Shown here in pieces: positions 1 through 11,403 of a stretch of DNA of 45,710 nt (the stretch's first letter is position 1; the number at the start of each line of letters is the position of its first letter). Position numbers and translations under genes: made by a program. This stretch comes from Paracoccaceae bacterium. Lineage in GTDB: Bacteria > Pseudomonadota > Alphaproteobacteria > Rhodobacterales > Rhodobacteraceae. The stretch spans positions 1 to 45,710 of the forward strand of contig SLBI01000225.1 of the NCBI GenBank assembly GCA_007126375.1, given 5' to 3'. The notes below the pieces were generated by a model, which was given only the letters and a program-made list of their open reading frames with translations, was not told where the DNA came from and did not search any database.

Positions 1-1
1 G

Positions 2-493
2 GCTCCGCCCGCCACGGAGCGCACTGCAGCCCTCCGCAGGGAGGACGCCGGCTCAGTCGGCAGCGGCCTCGGGCCGGTCACCGGTCTGCCGATGCCGCGC
101 TACGTCTCGCTGCGTGCCGGCGAAGGCAACGCCCGGCGTGGCCCGGCGCTGACGCATCGTGTCGACTGGGTCTTCACCCGCCGCGACATGCCGCTGAAGG
201 TCACCGCCGAGTTCGGCCACTGGCGCCGGGTCGAGGATGCCGAGGGGGTGGGCGGCTGGATGCACTTCGCCTTGCTTTCGGGGGCGCGCACGGTGCTGGT
301 GCTGGAGGAGATGACGCCGCTGCATCTGCAGGCAGACGCCCGCGCCCCGGTCGTCGGTCGGCTGGAAGCCGGTGTGATAGCCCGCGTTCTCTCCTGCGGG
401 GGCGACTGGTGCAGGCTGCGCGCCGACCGGCTGCGCGGCTGGGCGCCTCGGGACGCGCTCTGGGGGGTCGCGGCCGACGAAACGATCGACTGA
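2..493 (+). CDS. SH3-domain (DUF1058-like) protein, 5' end probably truncated by the window
   Basis: Frame is open from base 2 through the ORF-track ATG at 92 (…GPVTGLPMPRYVSLRAGEGNARRGP…THRVDWVFTRRDMPLKVTAEFGHWRRV…GDWCRLRADRLRGWAPRDALWGV); bacterial SH3-like pattern. Confidence 0.75.
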   Translation, partial: APPATERTAALRREDAGSVGSGLGPVTGLPMPRYVSLRAGEGNARRGPALTHRVDWVFTRRDMPLKVTAEFGHWRRVEDAEGVGGWMHFALLSGARTVLVLEEMTPLHLQADARAPVVGRLEAGVIARVLSCGGDWCRLRADRLRGWAPRDALWGVAADETID

Positions 494-584
494 CGCCCCG
501 CCACCACTGCCTGGCACACCCGGTCCATCCAGCCCGACGCTCCTGCGTGACCCATGCGCAAAACCCACCGACGCGTGGCCCGCT

Positions 585-603
585 CGCCCCGGCGCGAGGG
601 GCG
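585..603. terminator. GC hairpin between convergent genes (CGCCCC-N7-GGGGCG), possible terminator
   Basis: Perfect 6-bp inverted repeat between the SH3 gene and the zip gene; no T-tract. Confidence 0.3.
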
Positions 604-619
604 CGGCTGCAGCGCCAGA

Positions 620-1357
620 TCAGCCGAGCAGCAGCGTCACCCCCAGCATGGCCGCAAAGGCCATGACCACCGTGGCACCCAGACCTTCGGTGCCGATGCC
701 GGACTGCGCCTCGGGCAAAAGCTCGGCAAAGATCATCCACAGCATGGCCCCCGCCGCCAGACCCAGACCCACCGGCAACCAGGGTGCGAAGAGCAGCACG
801 AACAGAAAGGCCGGAACCGCCAGCAGCGGTTGCGGCAGGCTGGAAAAGACGCTCCAGAGCGCAGCCTTGGTCACCGTCGCGCCGCGCGGCACCATGATGA
901 GTGCAATCGCGAGCCCCTCGGGCACATTGTGCAGCGCGATGGCGATGGTGATGAAATCGCCCAGTTCGCGACCACCACCATAGGCCACGCCGACCCCTAC
1001 GCCCTCTGCCGCCGAATGTGCCGTCATGATGCCGACGATCAGAAGGATCTTGCGCGCATCCGCCCCCTGCACACTGGCGATGGAGTGACCATTGTGCCGT
1101 TTCAGCCAGTGGTTCGCAACGAGGATCAACCCGACCCCCACAATCACCCCGGCCAGCGTACGCGTTGCGCTGAACTCGAACCCCTCGACGATCAAACTGT
1201 AACAGGCCGCCAGCATGAGGCCCGCCGCGACTGCATTGCCGATCGCAAGCCAGCGGCCGTTACGGACCGCACCGAAGGCCAGCGGCAGGGCGCCGAGGCC
1301 GGTTGCCAGCGCCGTGATCAGGGCCGCCCCGAAAACGAGGATGACGGTGGGTTCCAT
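620..1357 (-). CDS. ZIP-family metal transporter
   Basis: 245 aa, multiple TM helices, ZIP motifs (AHSAAEGVGVGVAYGG, ALHNVPEGLAIALIMVPRG). Confidence 0.9.
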   Translation of the reverse strand: MEPTVILVFGAALITALATGLGALPLAFGAVRNGRWLAIGNAVAAGLMLAACYSLIVEGFEFSATRTLAGVIVGVGLILVANHWLKRHNGHSIASVQGADARKILLIVGIMTAHSAAEGVGVGVAYGGGRELGDFITIAIALHNVPEGLAIALIMVPRGATVTKAALWSVFSSLPQPLLAVPAFLFVLLFAPWLPVGLGLAAGAMLWMIFAELLPEAQSGIGTEGLGATVVMAFAAMLGVTLLLG

Positions 1358-1394
1358 TTGGCTGGCTGGCTTTCCGCTGGCTCGCCCGCATGAC

Positions 1395-1409
1395 TTAGAA
1401 TCGTTCTAA
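1395..1409. promoter_or_regulatory. Irr/ICE-like palindrome TTAGAA-TCG-TTCTAA upstream of the ZIP transporter
   Basis: Perfect 6-3-6 inverted repeat, 37 nt upstream of the ATG of the minus-strand zip gene; matches the recalled ICE/Irr-box pattern TTTAGAA-N3-TTCTAAA. Confidence 0.65.
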
Positions 1410-1610
1410 TGATTGTCAAGGCGGCGTCGACGCGCGCGTCCGGCCGGTGGCACAAACCGAGGACTGTCTGCCTTGGAAACCGCCGACTTGAAGGCATGAC
1501 AGCGGTCGGCACTTGCTGTATCTTGTGGCATCGGATAGCCGGCGCGCAATCGCTGCACCGTTCCGAACGAAGAAGACCGGACAAACAAGAACAAGACAAG
1601 AGGCAGGCAG

Positions 1611-2168
1611 ATGACGGATCTCTCTCGACGCGGGCTGATCGTCGGGCTCGGCGGCGCGTTCATGCTGGCCGGTTGCGGCAACCCCATCGGCGGCCCGGGG
1701 GCCGAGGTGCTCGACGCACGTGTCGATTCGATGCGCGACTTCCTCTTCACGCGCTACCCGGGCACCCGCGATCTCGAAGAAAAGGCGGTCGGCGTGCTCT
1801 ACATGCCGCTGATCACCGAAGGCGGGCTTTTCCTCGGCGGGGGCTACGGCCAGGGTGCGCTGCGCATCAATGGCGTGACCGTGGATTACTACTCGGCCAC
1901 ACGCGCCACGCTGGGGCTGCAGGTCGGTGCGCAGCAGTATGCGCATGCGCTGTTCTTCATGACCCGCGAGGCACTGGCAGGGTTCCGCCGCTCCGACGGC
2001 TGGGCAGCCGGCGCCGATCTGCGATATGCGACCCCCGAGGGAGGTGCCGCCGCCGGCATTGACACCACGACCGAATTCGCGCCGGTGCTGGCCGTGGTGT
2101 TCGGCCAGGCGGGGCTGATCGCCGGCGCCGCTCTGGCCGGCACCAAATACACGCGCATCATTCCCTGA
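1611..2168 (+). CDS. SYLF/YSC84-domain lipoprotein
   Basis: 185 aa; lipobox LAGC; GVLYMPLITEGGLFLGGGYGQGALRINGVTVDYYS… SYLF-type Gly-rich core. Confidence 0.75.
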   Translation: MTDLSRRGLIVGLGGAFMLAGCGNPIGGPGAEVLDARVDSMRDFLFTRYPGTRDLEEKAVGVLYMPLITEGGLFLGGGYGQGALRINGVTVDYYSATRATLGLQVGAQQYAHALFFMTREALAGFRRSDGWAAGADLRYATPEGGAAAGIDTTTEFAPVLAVVFGQAGLIAGAALAGTKYTRIIP

Positions 2169-2186
2169 ACGGGGCAGCTTTCGGGC

Positions 2187-2220
2187 GCAGCAGGCCACCG
2201 GCTGGCCTCCCTTCTGCTGC
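2187..2220 (+). terminator. Nested hairpin downstream of the SYLF gene
   Basis: AGGCCA-ccggc-TGGCCT nested within GCAGC…GCTGC; no U-tract. Confidence 0.35.
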
Positions 2221-2418
2221 TGCCGCGTCAAGCGCGCGTGCAGGCGACCGGGCCACGCAGTCGGCGCGGCCCTATTTCGACGGCGGCGCAGCGGACCGTG
2301 CGGCTCCGGCATCGCCGGCGTCGCCGAGGGAACGTGTCCGGAGCGATTCCGGAACCGCGCGATCCGTTCCGCGCCGGCGGCACCACCAAGCAGCGTGATC
2401 ATCGGCCTTTCGGCAGCG

Positions 2419-2994
2419 TCAGTGCTCGGTCAGGATCAGCTGCCGGGTGTCGTAGCCGTTGGCGGCCAGCACGGTCAGCGCCACGGCGAACCGTGCCGCC
2501 GGGATCTGTGGGCGGCGATGCAATACCCATCCGGCGCGGCCCGAGGGCACGCCCACCACCGCCGTTTCATAGTCCGGCGCGACCCAGAGCACCCAGTAGG
2601 GCGCGGCGAAGGGAATGCGCCCCAGCCGAACCGACAGTTGCCCCGGACCGACCGGGCGGGCGCTGCCCGCGATGCGCTCGAGCTGCCCCCCGGGGTTGTC
2701 CTGCCTGCAGCTGTTGACCACCGAGAGCCGGCCGTCGTCCTGCAGGGCATACTCGGCCGTGGTCGCGGTGCATCGGTTCTGAAAGGGCACCGGGAACCGC
2801 GCGATCTCGTACCAGCGTCCGGAATAGCGGGCGAGGTCGAGTTCCGCGACCGGCGTCATGCGTGTGGCGGTATCGCGCCAGACCTCGCCACAGGCTGACA
2901 GTGTAAGCGCCGCGAGAAGCAGGGCGCCGACGGCAGGCCTCGCACAGGATCGGCCCGCGAAGGCGCGCCGGAACACCCGGTTCGTGCGGCGCAC
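2419..2994 (-). CDS. Lipocalin-family (Blc-like) lipoprotein
   Basis: GTG start at 2994; lipobox LSAC; YSGRWYEIARFPVPFQNRC lipocalin signature. Confidence 0.88.
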   Translation of the reverse strand: MRRTNRVFRRAFAGRSCARPAVGALLLAALTLSACGEVWRDTATRMTPVAELDLARYSGRWYEIARFPVPFQNRCTATTAEYALQDDGRLSVVNSCRQDNPGGQLERIAGSARPVGPGQLSVRLGRIPFAAPYWVLWVAPDYETAVVGVPSGRAGWVLHRRPQIPAARFAVALTVLAANGYDTRQLILTEH

Positions 2995-3399
2995 TCAGCC
3001 CGCTGCCACGTCGCCGGCCGCCTTGGCAGCGGCGGGCCGAGCCGGCGCTGCGTGGCGGAAATGGCCGTTCACTGTCGCACCGCTCTCGACGCTCAGGCTG
3101 TTGTACGTTACCGCACCGGTCACCACCGAGGTGGGTTTCAGCACCAGGTTCACCGCCTCGATGTCTCCCTCGATGGTGCCGTCCACAGTGACATGTTCGC
3201 CGGAGACATTGCCCTGCACCACCGCTGCGCGGCCGATGCCGAGTGCATTCGCACTGAGATCGCCCTCTATCCGGCCGTCGAACTCGAGAACCCCCTCGGT
3301 CGCAACCGAACCGGTGATGCGGACATCCGAAGATATGATCGAGCGGCCTGCCTCGCGGCCGCCGCCGGTCTGGGGGCCATGCCCCGTCTTGGTGAACAT
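2995..3399 (-). CDS. Bactofilin (polymer-forming cytoskeletal protein)
   Basis: MFTKTGHG…SIISSDVRITGSVATEGVLEFDGRIEGDLSANALGIGRAAVVQGNVSGEHVTVDGTIEGDIEAVNLVLKPTSVVTG; β-helical repeats. Start 3399 preferred over 3528. Confidence 0.88.
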   Translation of the reverse strand: MFTKTGHGPQTGGGREAGRSIISSDVRITGSVATEGVLEFDGRIEGDLSANALGIGRAAVVQGNVSGEHVTVDGTIEGDIEAVNLVLKPTSVVTGAVTYNSLSVESGATVNGHFRHAAPARPAAAKAAGDVAAG

Positions 3400-3540
3400 C
3401 GCGCGTCCTTTCGATGCTGTGCCCTGCCGGCCCAAACGGCGCACAGCACGCCGGACCGGGCCCCGCGCTTGTTTGCCCCGGAACACGCCCCGTAGGCAAG
3501 CCAGCCTGCGACGCGAGCCGGAGACCATGCCACCAGGCCG

Positions 3541-4437
3541 TCAGCGTCGCCGCCACCACGCCCGCCTGCGGCGCAGCTTGCGCCAGTCGCGGGCGGCCTG
3601 CCGCAGCGCCTCCGTGGCGGCCGGGCCCGCGGCGCTCCCCCCGGAATCGAGGCGGGCTTCCGTCAGCGCGAGGTCGTTCAATATACCAAGATTGTCCTGC
3701 AAGAGTTTCAGACGAAACAGAAAGTCCTCCTGCCGCCTTCCCGGCCAGAGAGCGGCGAAGAAGTCGGTCTGATACCGCAGCGCCTTCAGATCCTTGCGCA
3801 GCGTGTGGCGTTCCTGCGCCGGCATGCGCCGCAAGCCCTTGCGGTGGCGCTGCAACCGTTCCCAGGCCTCATCCAGCGCATCCGCGGCGACCCTCTCTAC
3901 CGGGCCGCGCGCGATGCGTTTCCGGCCGCGCCGACGCCAGCCGGTACCTTCGGTGAAGTCGGCGATCCGCGCGGGGAAGCCCGCCGCACCGGCCGCCTCC
4001 AGTTCGCCGCGGACCTCGGCGCGACACCTCACCGCTGCGGCCCCCTGCGCCGCTGCCTCCGGAGTGCCGGCCGCGGCTTCGGCCAGCACATCGGCGTCGC
4101 GCAGCCGGCCCAGACAGCGGAACAGGGCCCGAGCCTCGCGTTCCAGCCGTCGGGCGGGGCGGCGTCGCAGTAGCGGCGCGAAGGCACCCAGCGCGGTCCG
4201 CAGCCGGCGAAGCGCAACGCGGGCGCCATGCGGGCCCTCCGGCGTTTCCGAGGCCATCACCGCAGCAAGATGCCGGTCGAAATCAGCGGCGCAGACCTGC
4301 AGCAACTGCTGCAGCGCGGCCTGGGCCGAGTGTTCCGGGCAAAGCCCGGCCCGGGTCTGTCGCGGCTCCGGTGGCGCCCGGCGGGTTCCGGGCGCCTTCG
4401 GCGTGGCCGTGTCGGCGGATCGTTGTCTGGCGCTCAT
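3541..4437 (-). CDS. CHAD-domain protein
   Basis: …CAADFDRHLAAVMASETPEGPHGARVALRRLRTALGAFAPLLRRR…RKDLKALRYQTDFFAALWP; conserved His/Arg CHAD pattern. Start MSARQRSAD at 4437. Confidence 0.8.
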   Translation of the reverse strand: MSARQRSADTATPKAPGTRRAPPEPRQTRAGLCPEHSAQAALQQLLQVCAADFDRHLAAVMASETPEGPHGARVALRRLRTALGAFAPLLRRRPARRLEREARALFRCLGRLRDADVLAEAAAGTPEAAAQGAAAVRCRAEVRGELEAAGAAGFPARIADFTEGTGWRRRGRKRIARGPVERVAADALDEAWERLQRHRKGLRRMPAQERHTLRKDLKALRYQTDFFAALWPGRRQEDFLFRLKLLQDNLGILNDLALTEARLDSGGSAAGPAATEALRQAARDWRKLRRRRAWWRRR

Positions 4438-4545
4438 GACGGTGTGCGACGTCAGGTCTGCCTCATGATGTGCGATGGAGGCGCCGCTGCCAAGGGCCAG
4501 ATGGGCCGACACGAGCCCTGCAGAAACGCGCTGCGGCGCGGCAGA

Positions 4546-4574
4546 TTGACTGCACGGCCGATTTCGCGTATCCA
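4546..4574 (+). promoter_or_regulatory. Candidate sigma-70-type promoter for the helicase gene
   Basis: TTGACT (4546-4551), 17-bp spacer, TATCCA (4569-4574), upstream of the ATG at 4700. Confidence 0.4.
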
Positions 4575-4699
4575 CCCGACGTCCGACGCAAATGGCGTGG
4601 GATTTCGCCGGGGCGCCCGGAACCCAGCGTCCCACGAGGCCGGCGGCCCGACGCCCCCGGCATGATGATCGCGGCCGAGGCCGCACAATCTGGACGCAC

Positions 4700-6169
<1,470 letters not shown>

Positions 6170-6304
6170 TCGCGATGGCCCGGCCATGCATGAGGGGCGC
6201 ATCTTTTGCCCCTGACCGGCAGGGTCGGCCCGATTCGTGAATGTCTCGGCAAGCTTTCGCGTGCTAGTCTGATGTCATCAGGGTAAAAGGCATCGCGCGG
6301 GCCG

Positions 6305-9300
6305 ATGAATGACACTTCCATCTCCGTCGCACGGTTCGCCGGCGCGGACGGGGAGGCGGACTTCTTCTTTCGCAACGCGTCCGAGTTGCTGTGCATCATC
6401 GGCGAGGACGGCTGTTTCCTCAAGGTGAACCCGGCCTGGACGCGGCTTCTCGGCTGGTGCGCCGAGACGCTGCAGGGTCGCCACTTCCTCGAATTCGTGC
6501 ATCCCGATGACCGTGATGCCACCCGTGCCGCAATGCAGGCAATGGCACGCGGCGCCTTGCCGGAAGCGTTCGAGAACCGCTATCGCACGGATGGTGGCGA
6601 CTGGCGCTGGCTGCGCTGGCGCGCCGGGATGCGTGACGGGTCCGGGAACACCCTGGCCATCGCCCGCGACGTTACCGAGTCGCGGCGACGTGATGCGCAT
6701 GCCCGCAGCATCGCCGAGGCCACCGGCGTCGGCACCTGGGAGTTGAGCATCGACCGCCAGCGCGTCATCTGGTCGCGCGAAACCTACCGCATTCACGGCC
6801 TCGATCCGGACGGCCCGCTTCCGTCGACCGAGCAGGCCTTCGCCTTCTACCCCACCGAGGCCCGCAGGCAACTGGAGGCGGCGGTGGAGACATTGCTTGC
6901 CGACGGCACTCCCTACGACCTCGAACTGCCGATTTACCCGGCCCGCGGCGAGATGCTGTGGGTCCGCACCACCGGTGCATCGGAACTGCGCGACGGCAAG
7001 CCGGTGCGCGCCTTCGGCACCTTTCAGGACATCAGCGATTCCCGGGCACGACGCCTCTGGACGGAGCGGTTGCGGGCGGTGGCAGAGACCGCCACCAATG
7101 CGCTGATCCTGCTCGATGCCGAGGGGCGGGTGGAATGGGTCAACTCCGCCTTCGAACGGCAGAGCGGCCTCAGCCGCGATCAGGTCGCCGGCATCAAGCC
7201 TGACGCGCAGTCGCGCGTGGGACTGCCCGATCCCGAGGCGGCCGCCCGGCTCGATGCTGCCGTCGCAACGGGGCAAAGTGCCCGGGCGGAGCTTGTCAAG
7301 CACCGGCCCGACGGCAGCGCCTACTGGGTCGATGTGGCGATCGAGCCGATCCGCGACCCCGACGCCATCCTCACCGGCTTTGTCGTGGTCGAAACCGACA
7401 TAACCGCCACGCGCGAACACACGCTGCGGCTGGAGGCACTGGAGCGCGAGGCGCGGGCCGCGCATGATCGGCTTCGCGCGGCGATCGAGGCAATACCGGG
7501 CGGCTTCATGCTGCTCGACCGCGACGACAGGCTGGTGCTGCACAATTCGCGCCTGTGCGATCTCTACCCGTCCTTCGTCCCGCTGTTGCGCCCCGGCATA
7601 CCCTTTGCCCAACTGCTCGCCGCCGCCGTCGACGCAGGCGACATCGCGGATGCTGGCGACCGGCCCGAGGAGTGGACGGCGCGCAGGCTGGCGGGGCTCG
7701 GCGATGCCGAATTCGAGCGCAATCTCGCCGACGGACGGGTTCTTCGGGTGATCGAGCGGCGCACCACATCGGGCGAACTCGTATCGCTCGTGACCGACAT
7801 CACCGAATTGCGCCGCGAACAGCAGGCAGCCGAAGCGGCCCGCCGCGATCTGCAGGCCACGCTCGACGCCTTTCCCGACCTCCTGTTCGAGATCTCGCCC
7901 GAGGGTCGTATCCTTTCGGCCCGGGCAGGCGCCAGTTCGCAGCTGGAATGGCCCGCGGCAGCCTACCACGGCCTGTGGCTCGAACATCTGCTGGACGAAC
8001 CGTCGGCAGAGACCATACGCAAGTTGCTGCATGCCGGGACGCGCTACGGCCGGGTGCCGCCCGAACCGCTCGTGGTCAGCGACGAGAACCACTTCTTCGA
8101 AGCGGCGGTCGCGCTGAAACCGGTCGAGAACGGCCCGCCCGAGTTCCTCGTCGCGGCTCGAGACATCACCGCCCGCATAGCTGCCGAACGCCAGCGCGAC
8201 GAACGGGAGGCGGCGCTTCAACGCGCACTGGCCGAACGTGACGCGGCCCAGCGCCGGTTTCGCGAGATCGCGGCCGTCAGTCACGACTGGTTCTGGGAGA
8301 CCGATGCGGCGCATCGCTTCACCTATCTCTCGGAATCCTTCGAATCGGTGACGTCCGCATCCCCGTCCATGCTGCTCGGCCGCACCCGCGAGGAGGCGGT
8401 GGGCGGCCAGACCCAGTCGAGCGCCGCCTTCGCCGAGATCCGCAGGCGGATGGAGGCGCGCGAACGCTTCACACAGATCGCCTATCGCCTGACGCGCCGA
8501 TCCGGCAACCCGATGTGGATCAGCGTCAGCGGCGCACCCTTCTATGGCGCCGATGGCCGGTTTGCAGGTTACCGCGGCGTCGGTTCGGACATAACCGCGC
8601 TGACCGAGGCGCGGCTTCGCGCCGAGGAGGCGAATGCCGCCAAGTCCCGCTTCCTCGCCAACATGAGCCACGAGATCCGCACGCCGCTGAATGGCATCCT
8701 CGGCATGGCGACCGTGCTGGAAGACCAACTCACGCGTGCCGAGGATCGCCATCTCGTCGAGGTGATCCGTGGCTCCGGCGAGGCGCTGGTGACGATCCTG
8801 AACGACATCCTCGATTTCTCCAAGATCGAAGCCGGGCTGTTCGAACTCGACAATGCCCCCTTCACGCCGGCCGATCTGGCCAGCCGGGTGGCCGCGCTCC
8901 ACCGCTACCGTGCGCATGAAAAGGGACTCGGCTTTTCGGTCGAGACAGGTCCGGGGGCGGAGTTGCCGCGCCAGGGCGACGGCCACCGGCTGCTGCAGGT
9001 GATGCACAACCTCGTTTCGAACGCGATCAAGTTCACCGAGAGCGGCAGCGTGTCGGTAACGCTGCAATTCGATACCGACCGGCTTCTTCTGAAGGTCACG
9101 GACAGCGGAATTGGCATGGATGCAGAGGCGTTGGCCCGCGTTTTCGAGGAATTCGTGCAGGCCGACAGCTCGGTGGCGCGGCGCTATGGCGGGACCGGCC
9201 TGGGCCTCTCGATCAGCCGGCGCCTGATTGAACTCATGGGCGGCACGCTCGCCCTCGAAAGCCGGCCGGGCGGCGGCACGGTGGCGCGGGTTTCCCTGCC

Positions 9301-9739
9301 GGCACCGCCCGCAACGGCCGCCACCGGGCCTCCGGCACCGCATGCCAGACCACGCCCGGGGCTGCATGTGCTTGTCGCGGACGACAATGCCACGAACCGG
9401 CTGCTGATGGCGAAGCTGCTCGAGCGGCTGGAAATCACGGCGGAGATCGTCGATTCGGGGCAGGCTGCGGTGGCAGCGGCTGCGAGCGGCCGCGCCGAAC
9501 TCCTGCTGCTCGACATTTCCATGCCCGACATGTCCGGGATCGAGGCGCTGGCCGAGATCCGCGCCGCCGATGCCGCCGCCGGCCGCCTGCGCCGGCCGGC
9601 CATCGCGGTCACTGCCAACGCGATGCGGCACCAGATCGCCGAGTACGCCGCCGCCGGCTTCGACGGTCACGTCGGCAAGCCCATCCAGCTCGATACGCTC
9701 GCCGGACGGATCGCCACCGTCATGGCCGCGTCAGGATGA
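6305..9739 (+). CDS. Cytosolic multi-PAS hybrid sensor histidine kinase/response regulator
   Basis: 1144 aa; six PAC-type ends (DVTESR, DISDSR, DITATR, DITELR, DITARI, DITALT); H-box [10 protein letters not shown]; HATPase [11 protein letters not shown]-terminal REC ([18 protein letters not shown]); no obvious TM helix. Confidence 0.93.
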   Translation: MNDTSISVARFAGADGEADFFFRNASELLCIIGEDGCFLKVNPAWTRLLGWCAETLQGRHFLEFVHPDDRDATRAAMQAMARGALPEAFENRYRTDGGDWRWLRWRAGMRDGSGNTLAIARDVTESRRRDAHARSIAEATGVGTWELSIDRQRVIWSRETYRIHGLDPDGPLPSTEQAFAFYPTEARRQLEAAVETLLADGTPYDLELPIYPARGEMLWVRTTGASELRDGKPVRAFGTFQDISDSRARRLWTERLRAVAETATNALILLDAEGRVEWVNSAFERQSGLSRDQVAGIKPDAQSRVGLPDPEAAARLDAAVATGQSARAELVKHRPDGSAYWVDVAIEPIRDPDAILTGFVVVETDITATREHTLRLEALEREARAAHDRLRAAIEAIPGGFMLLDRDDRLVLHNSRLCDLYPSFVPLLRPGIPFAQLLAAAVDAGDIADAGDRPEEWTARRLAGLGDAEFERNLADGRVLRVIERRTTSGELVSLVTDITELRREQQAAEAARRDLQATLDAFPDLLFEISPEGRILSARAGASSQLEWPAAAYHGLWLEHLLDEPSAETIRKLLHAGTRYGRVPPEPLVVSDENHFFEAAVALKPVENGPPEFLVAARDITARIAAERQRDEREAALQRALAERDAAQRRFREIAAVSHDWFWETDAAHRFTYLSESFESVTSASPSMLLGRTREEAVGGQTQSSAAFAEIRRRMEARERFTQIAYRLTRRSGNPMWISVSGAPFYGADGRFAGYRGVGSDITALTEARLRAEEANAAKSRFLANMSHEIRTPLNGILGMATVLEDQLTRAEDRHLVEVIRGSGEALVTILNDILDFSKIEAGLFELDNAPFTPADLASRVAALHRYRAHEKGLGFSVETGPGAELPRQGDGHRLLQVMHNLVSNAIKFTESGSVSVTLQFDTDRLLLKVTDSGIGMDAEALARVFEEFVQADSSVARRYGGTGLGLSISRRLIELMGGTLALESRPGGGTVARVSLPAPPATAATGPPAPHARPRPGLHVLVADDNATNRLLMAKLLERLEITAEIVDSGQAAVAAAASGRAELLLLDISMPDMSGIEALAEIRAADAAAGRLRRPAIAVTANAMRHQIAEYAAAGFDGHVGKPIQLDTLAGRIATVMAASG

Positions 9740-9841
9740 GTCGCGCCGCTCCGGCCGCGTGCAACGGGCAGAAGAAATCCTGCGCAGCGTGGCAGAAATC
9801 CCTTGCGCGACTCGGCCCCCTTCCCTATTTGCGCGGTCCCG

Positions 9842-9895
9842 AGAGGTTCCGATCCCAGCTTCGTGCACGACGCGAAGGGGCGCTAAGGTTCCTCT
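9842..9895 (+). promoter_or_regulatory. Structured leader upstream of speD (nested inverted repeats)
   Basis: AGAGG (9842-9846)…CCTCT (9891-9895) enclosing CTTCG (9859-9863)/CGAAG (9873-9877). Confidence 0.25.
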
Positions 9896-9929
9896 GGATT
9901 AGTCTGCTGGTTCAGAAGGGGGTGGCTCC

Positions 9930-10439
9930 ATGAAGGATGCAAACCTCTTCCAACTGGGGATCGGTCTGGAGACAGGCGCCCACGCGGAAGATTTCCGTGG
10001 CCGCAAGGCCATTGCCGACACGTTCGCCGAGCTTTGCGACGCTGAACGCGAGGATCATTTCATCCGCCGCGACGGGCGGGTGTTCGCCGGAACGCATCTG
10101 ATCATCGAGGTGGTTGACGGCCACGGTCTGGATGATGAAGCGCGAATCCGGCAGGCATTCCGGGATTGCGTGGAGCGTTGCGGAGCAACGCTGCTGCACA
10201 TCCACACGCATAAGTTCAGCCCCCAGGGCGTGAGCGGGGTCGCAGTGCTGGCCGAAAGCCACATCTCGGTCCACACCTGGCCCGAGATCGGCTATGGCGC
10301 GTTCGACGTTTTCATGTGCGGCGATGCCGAGCCATGGCGGGCCGTCGATGTCCTGAAGGCCGCCTTCAAGACCGACGATGTTCGGGTGCACGAGTTGTTG
10401 CGCGGCGAAGGGGTGGTGCCCGCCGGCTTGGCCGCCTGA
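9930..10439 (+). CDS. speD: S-adenosylmethionine decarboxylase proenzyme
   Basis: AESHISVHTWPEIGYGAFDVFMCG cleavage and active-site motif; followed by speE. Confidence 0.93.
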   Translation: MKDANLFQLGIGLETGAHAEDFRGRKAIADTFAELCDAEREDHFIRRDGRVFAGTHLIIEVVDGHGLDDEARIRQAFRDCVERCGATLLHIHTHKFSPQGVSGVAVLAESHISVHTWPEIGYGAFDVFMCGDAEPWRAVDVLKAAFKTDDVRVHELLRGEGVVPAGLAA

Positions 10440-10502
10440 TCGGCCGGGCGCCCGTCCGCCCGCTGTGCGGGCGCCCGGCCAGCCGCCCCGAGGGAGACCA
10501 GC

Positions 10503-11348
10503 ATGACGGAATGGATGCAGGAGCGGCTGCACGACGACTATGCGCAGGCGCTGCGGGTGGATCGCGTGCTGTTCGACAGTGCAACGGAGCATCAACGGCT
10601 GCGGCTGTTCGACAATGCCCGTTTCGGCCGTGTCCTCACCCTCGATGACGTGGTCCAGACCACCGAAGGCGACAACTTCATCTATCACGAAATGATGGCG
10701 CATGTGCCGATCCTCGCCCATGGCGCGGCACGACGGGTGCTGATCGTGGGCGGCGGTGATGGCGGGCTGGCCCGCGAGGTTCTGAAACACCCCGACATCG
10801 TGCATGTCACCATGGTCGAGATCGACGCCGGGGTGGTCGCGTTCTCGAAGCAGTATCTCCCGAACCTCTCGGCCGGCGCCTTCGACGACCCGCGGCTGGA
10901 ACTCGTGATCGCCGATGGCGCAGCCTTCATGGCCGGGGCCGGCGAGAGCTATGACGTGATCCTGATCGATTCGACCGATCCGATCGGACCGGGCGAGGTG
11001 CTGTTCACCGACAGCTTCTATGGACATGCGCGGCGAAGGTTGGCCGAGGGCGGCATCCTCGTGACCCAGAACGGCGTGCCCTTCCTGCAGCCGGCGGAGC
11101 TGACAGCCAGCATGCGGGCCTTCAAGGCACTTTTCGCCGACTGGACCTGTTACCTCTGCACCGTGCCGACCTATGCCGGCGGACCGATGGCGCTGGGCTG
11201 GGGCACCGATGGAGTTGCCAGAGCGACTCCGCTCGCGGCGCTGCAGGCGCGGTTTTCCGCAGCCGGGCTCGCCCCGGACTACTACACTCCGGAAGTGCAC
11301 CAAGCGGCGTTTGCCCTGCCCGGCTATGTGCGCCGGCTCATGCCCTGA
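10503..11348 (+). CDS. speE: Polyamine aminopropyltransferase (spermidine synthase)
   Basis: VLIVGGGDGGLAREVLKHPDI, DVILIDSTDPIGPGE motifs. Confidence 0.94.
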   Translation: MTEWMQERLHDDYAQALRVDRVLFDSATEHQRLRLFDNARFGRVLTLDDVVQTTEGDNFIYHEMMAHVPILAHGAARRVLIVGGGDGGLAREVLKHPDIVHVTMVEIDAGVVAFSKQYLPNLSAGAFDDPRLELVIADGAAFMAGAGESYDVILIDSTDPIGPGEVLFTDSFYGHARRRLAEGGILVTQNGVPFLQPAELTASMRAFKALFADWTCYLCTVPTYAGGPMALGWGTDGVARATPLAALQARFSAAGLAPDYYTPEVHQAAFALPGYVRRLMP

Positions 11349-11403
11349 AGGATCCCGTCCGGACGCTCACCCGCCCTGTGAGACGCCCGAGGCAAATCCC
11401 CGC

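Noticed and set aside
554-1393. 279-aa plus-strand ORF over the ZIP gene
   Set aside because: Composition (His, Gln, Arg, Asp-rich) is typical of antisense; the minus strand carries clear ZIP motifs.
6278-9670. 1130-aa antisense ORF opposite the hybrid kinase
   Set aside because: Shadow ORF typical of GC-rich codon bias; the forward strand has full PAS/HisKA/HATPase/REC motifs.
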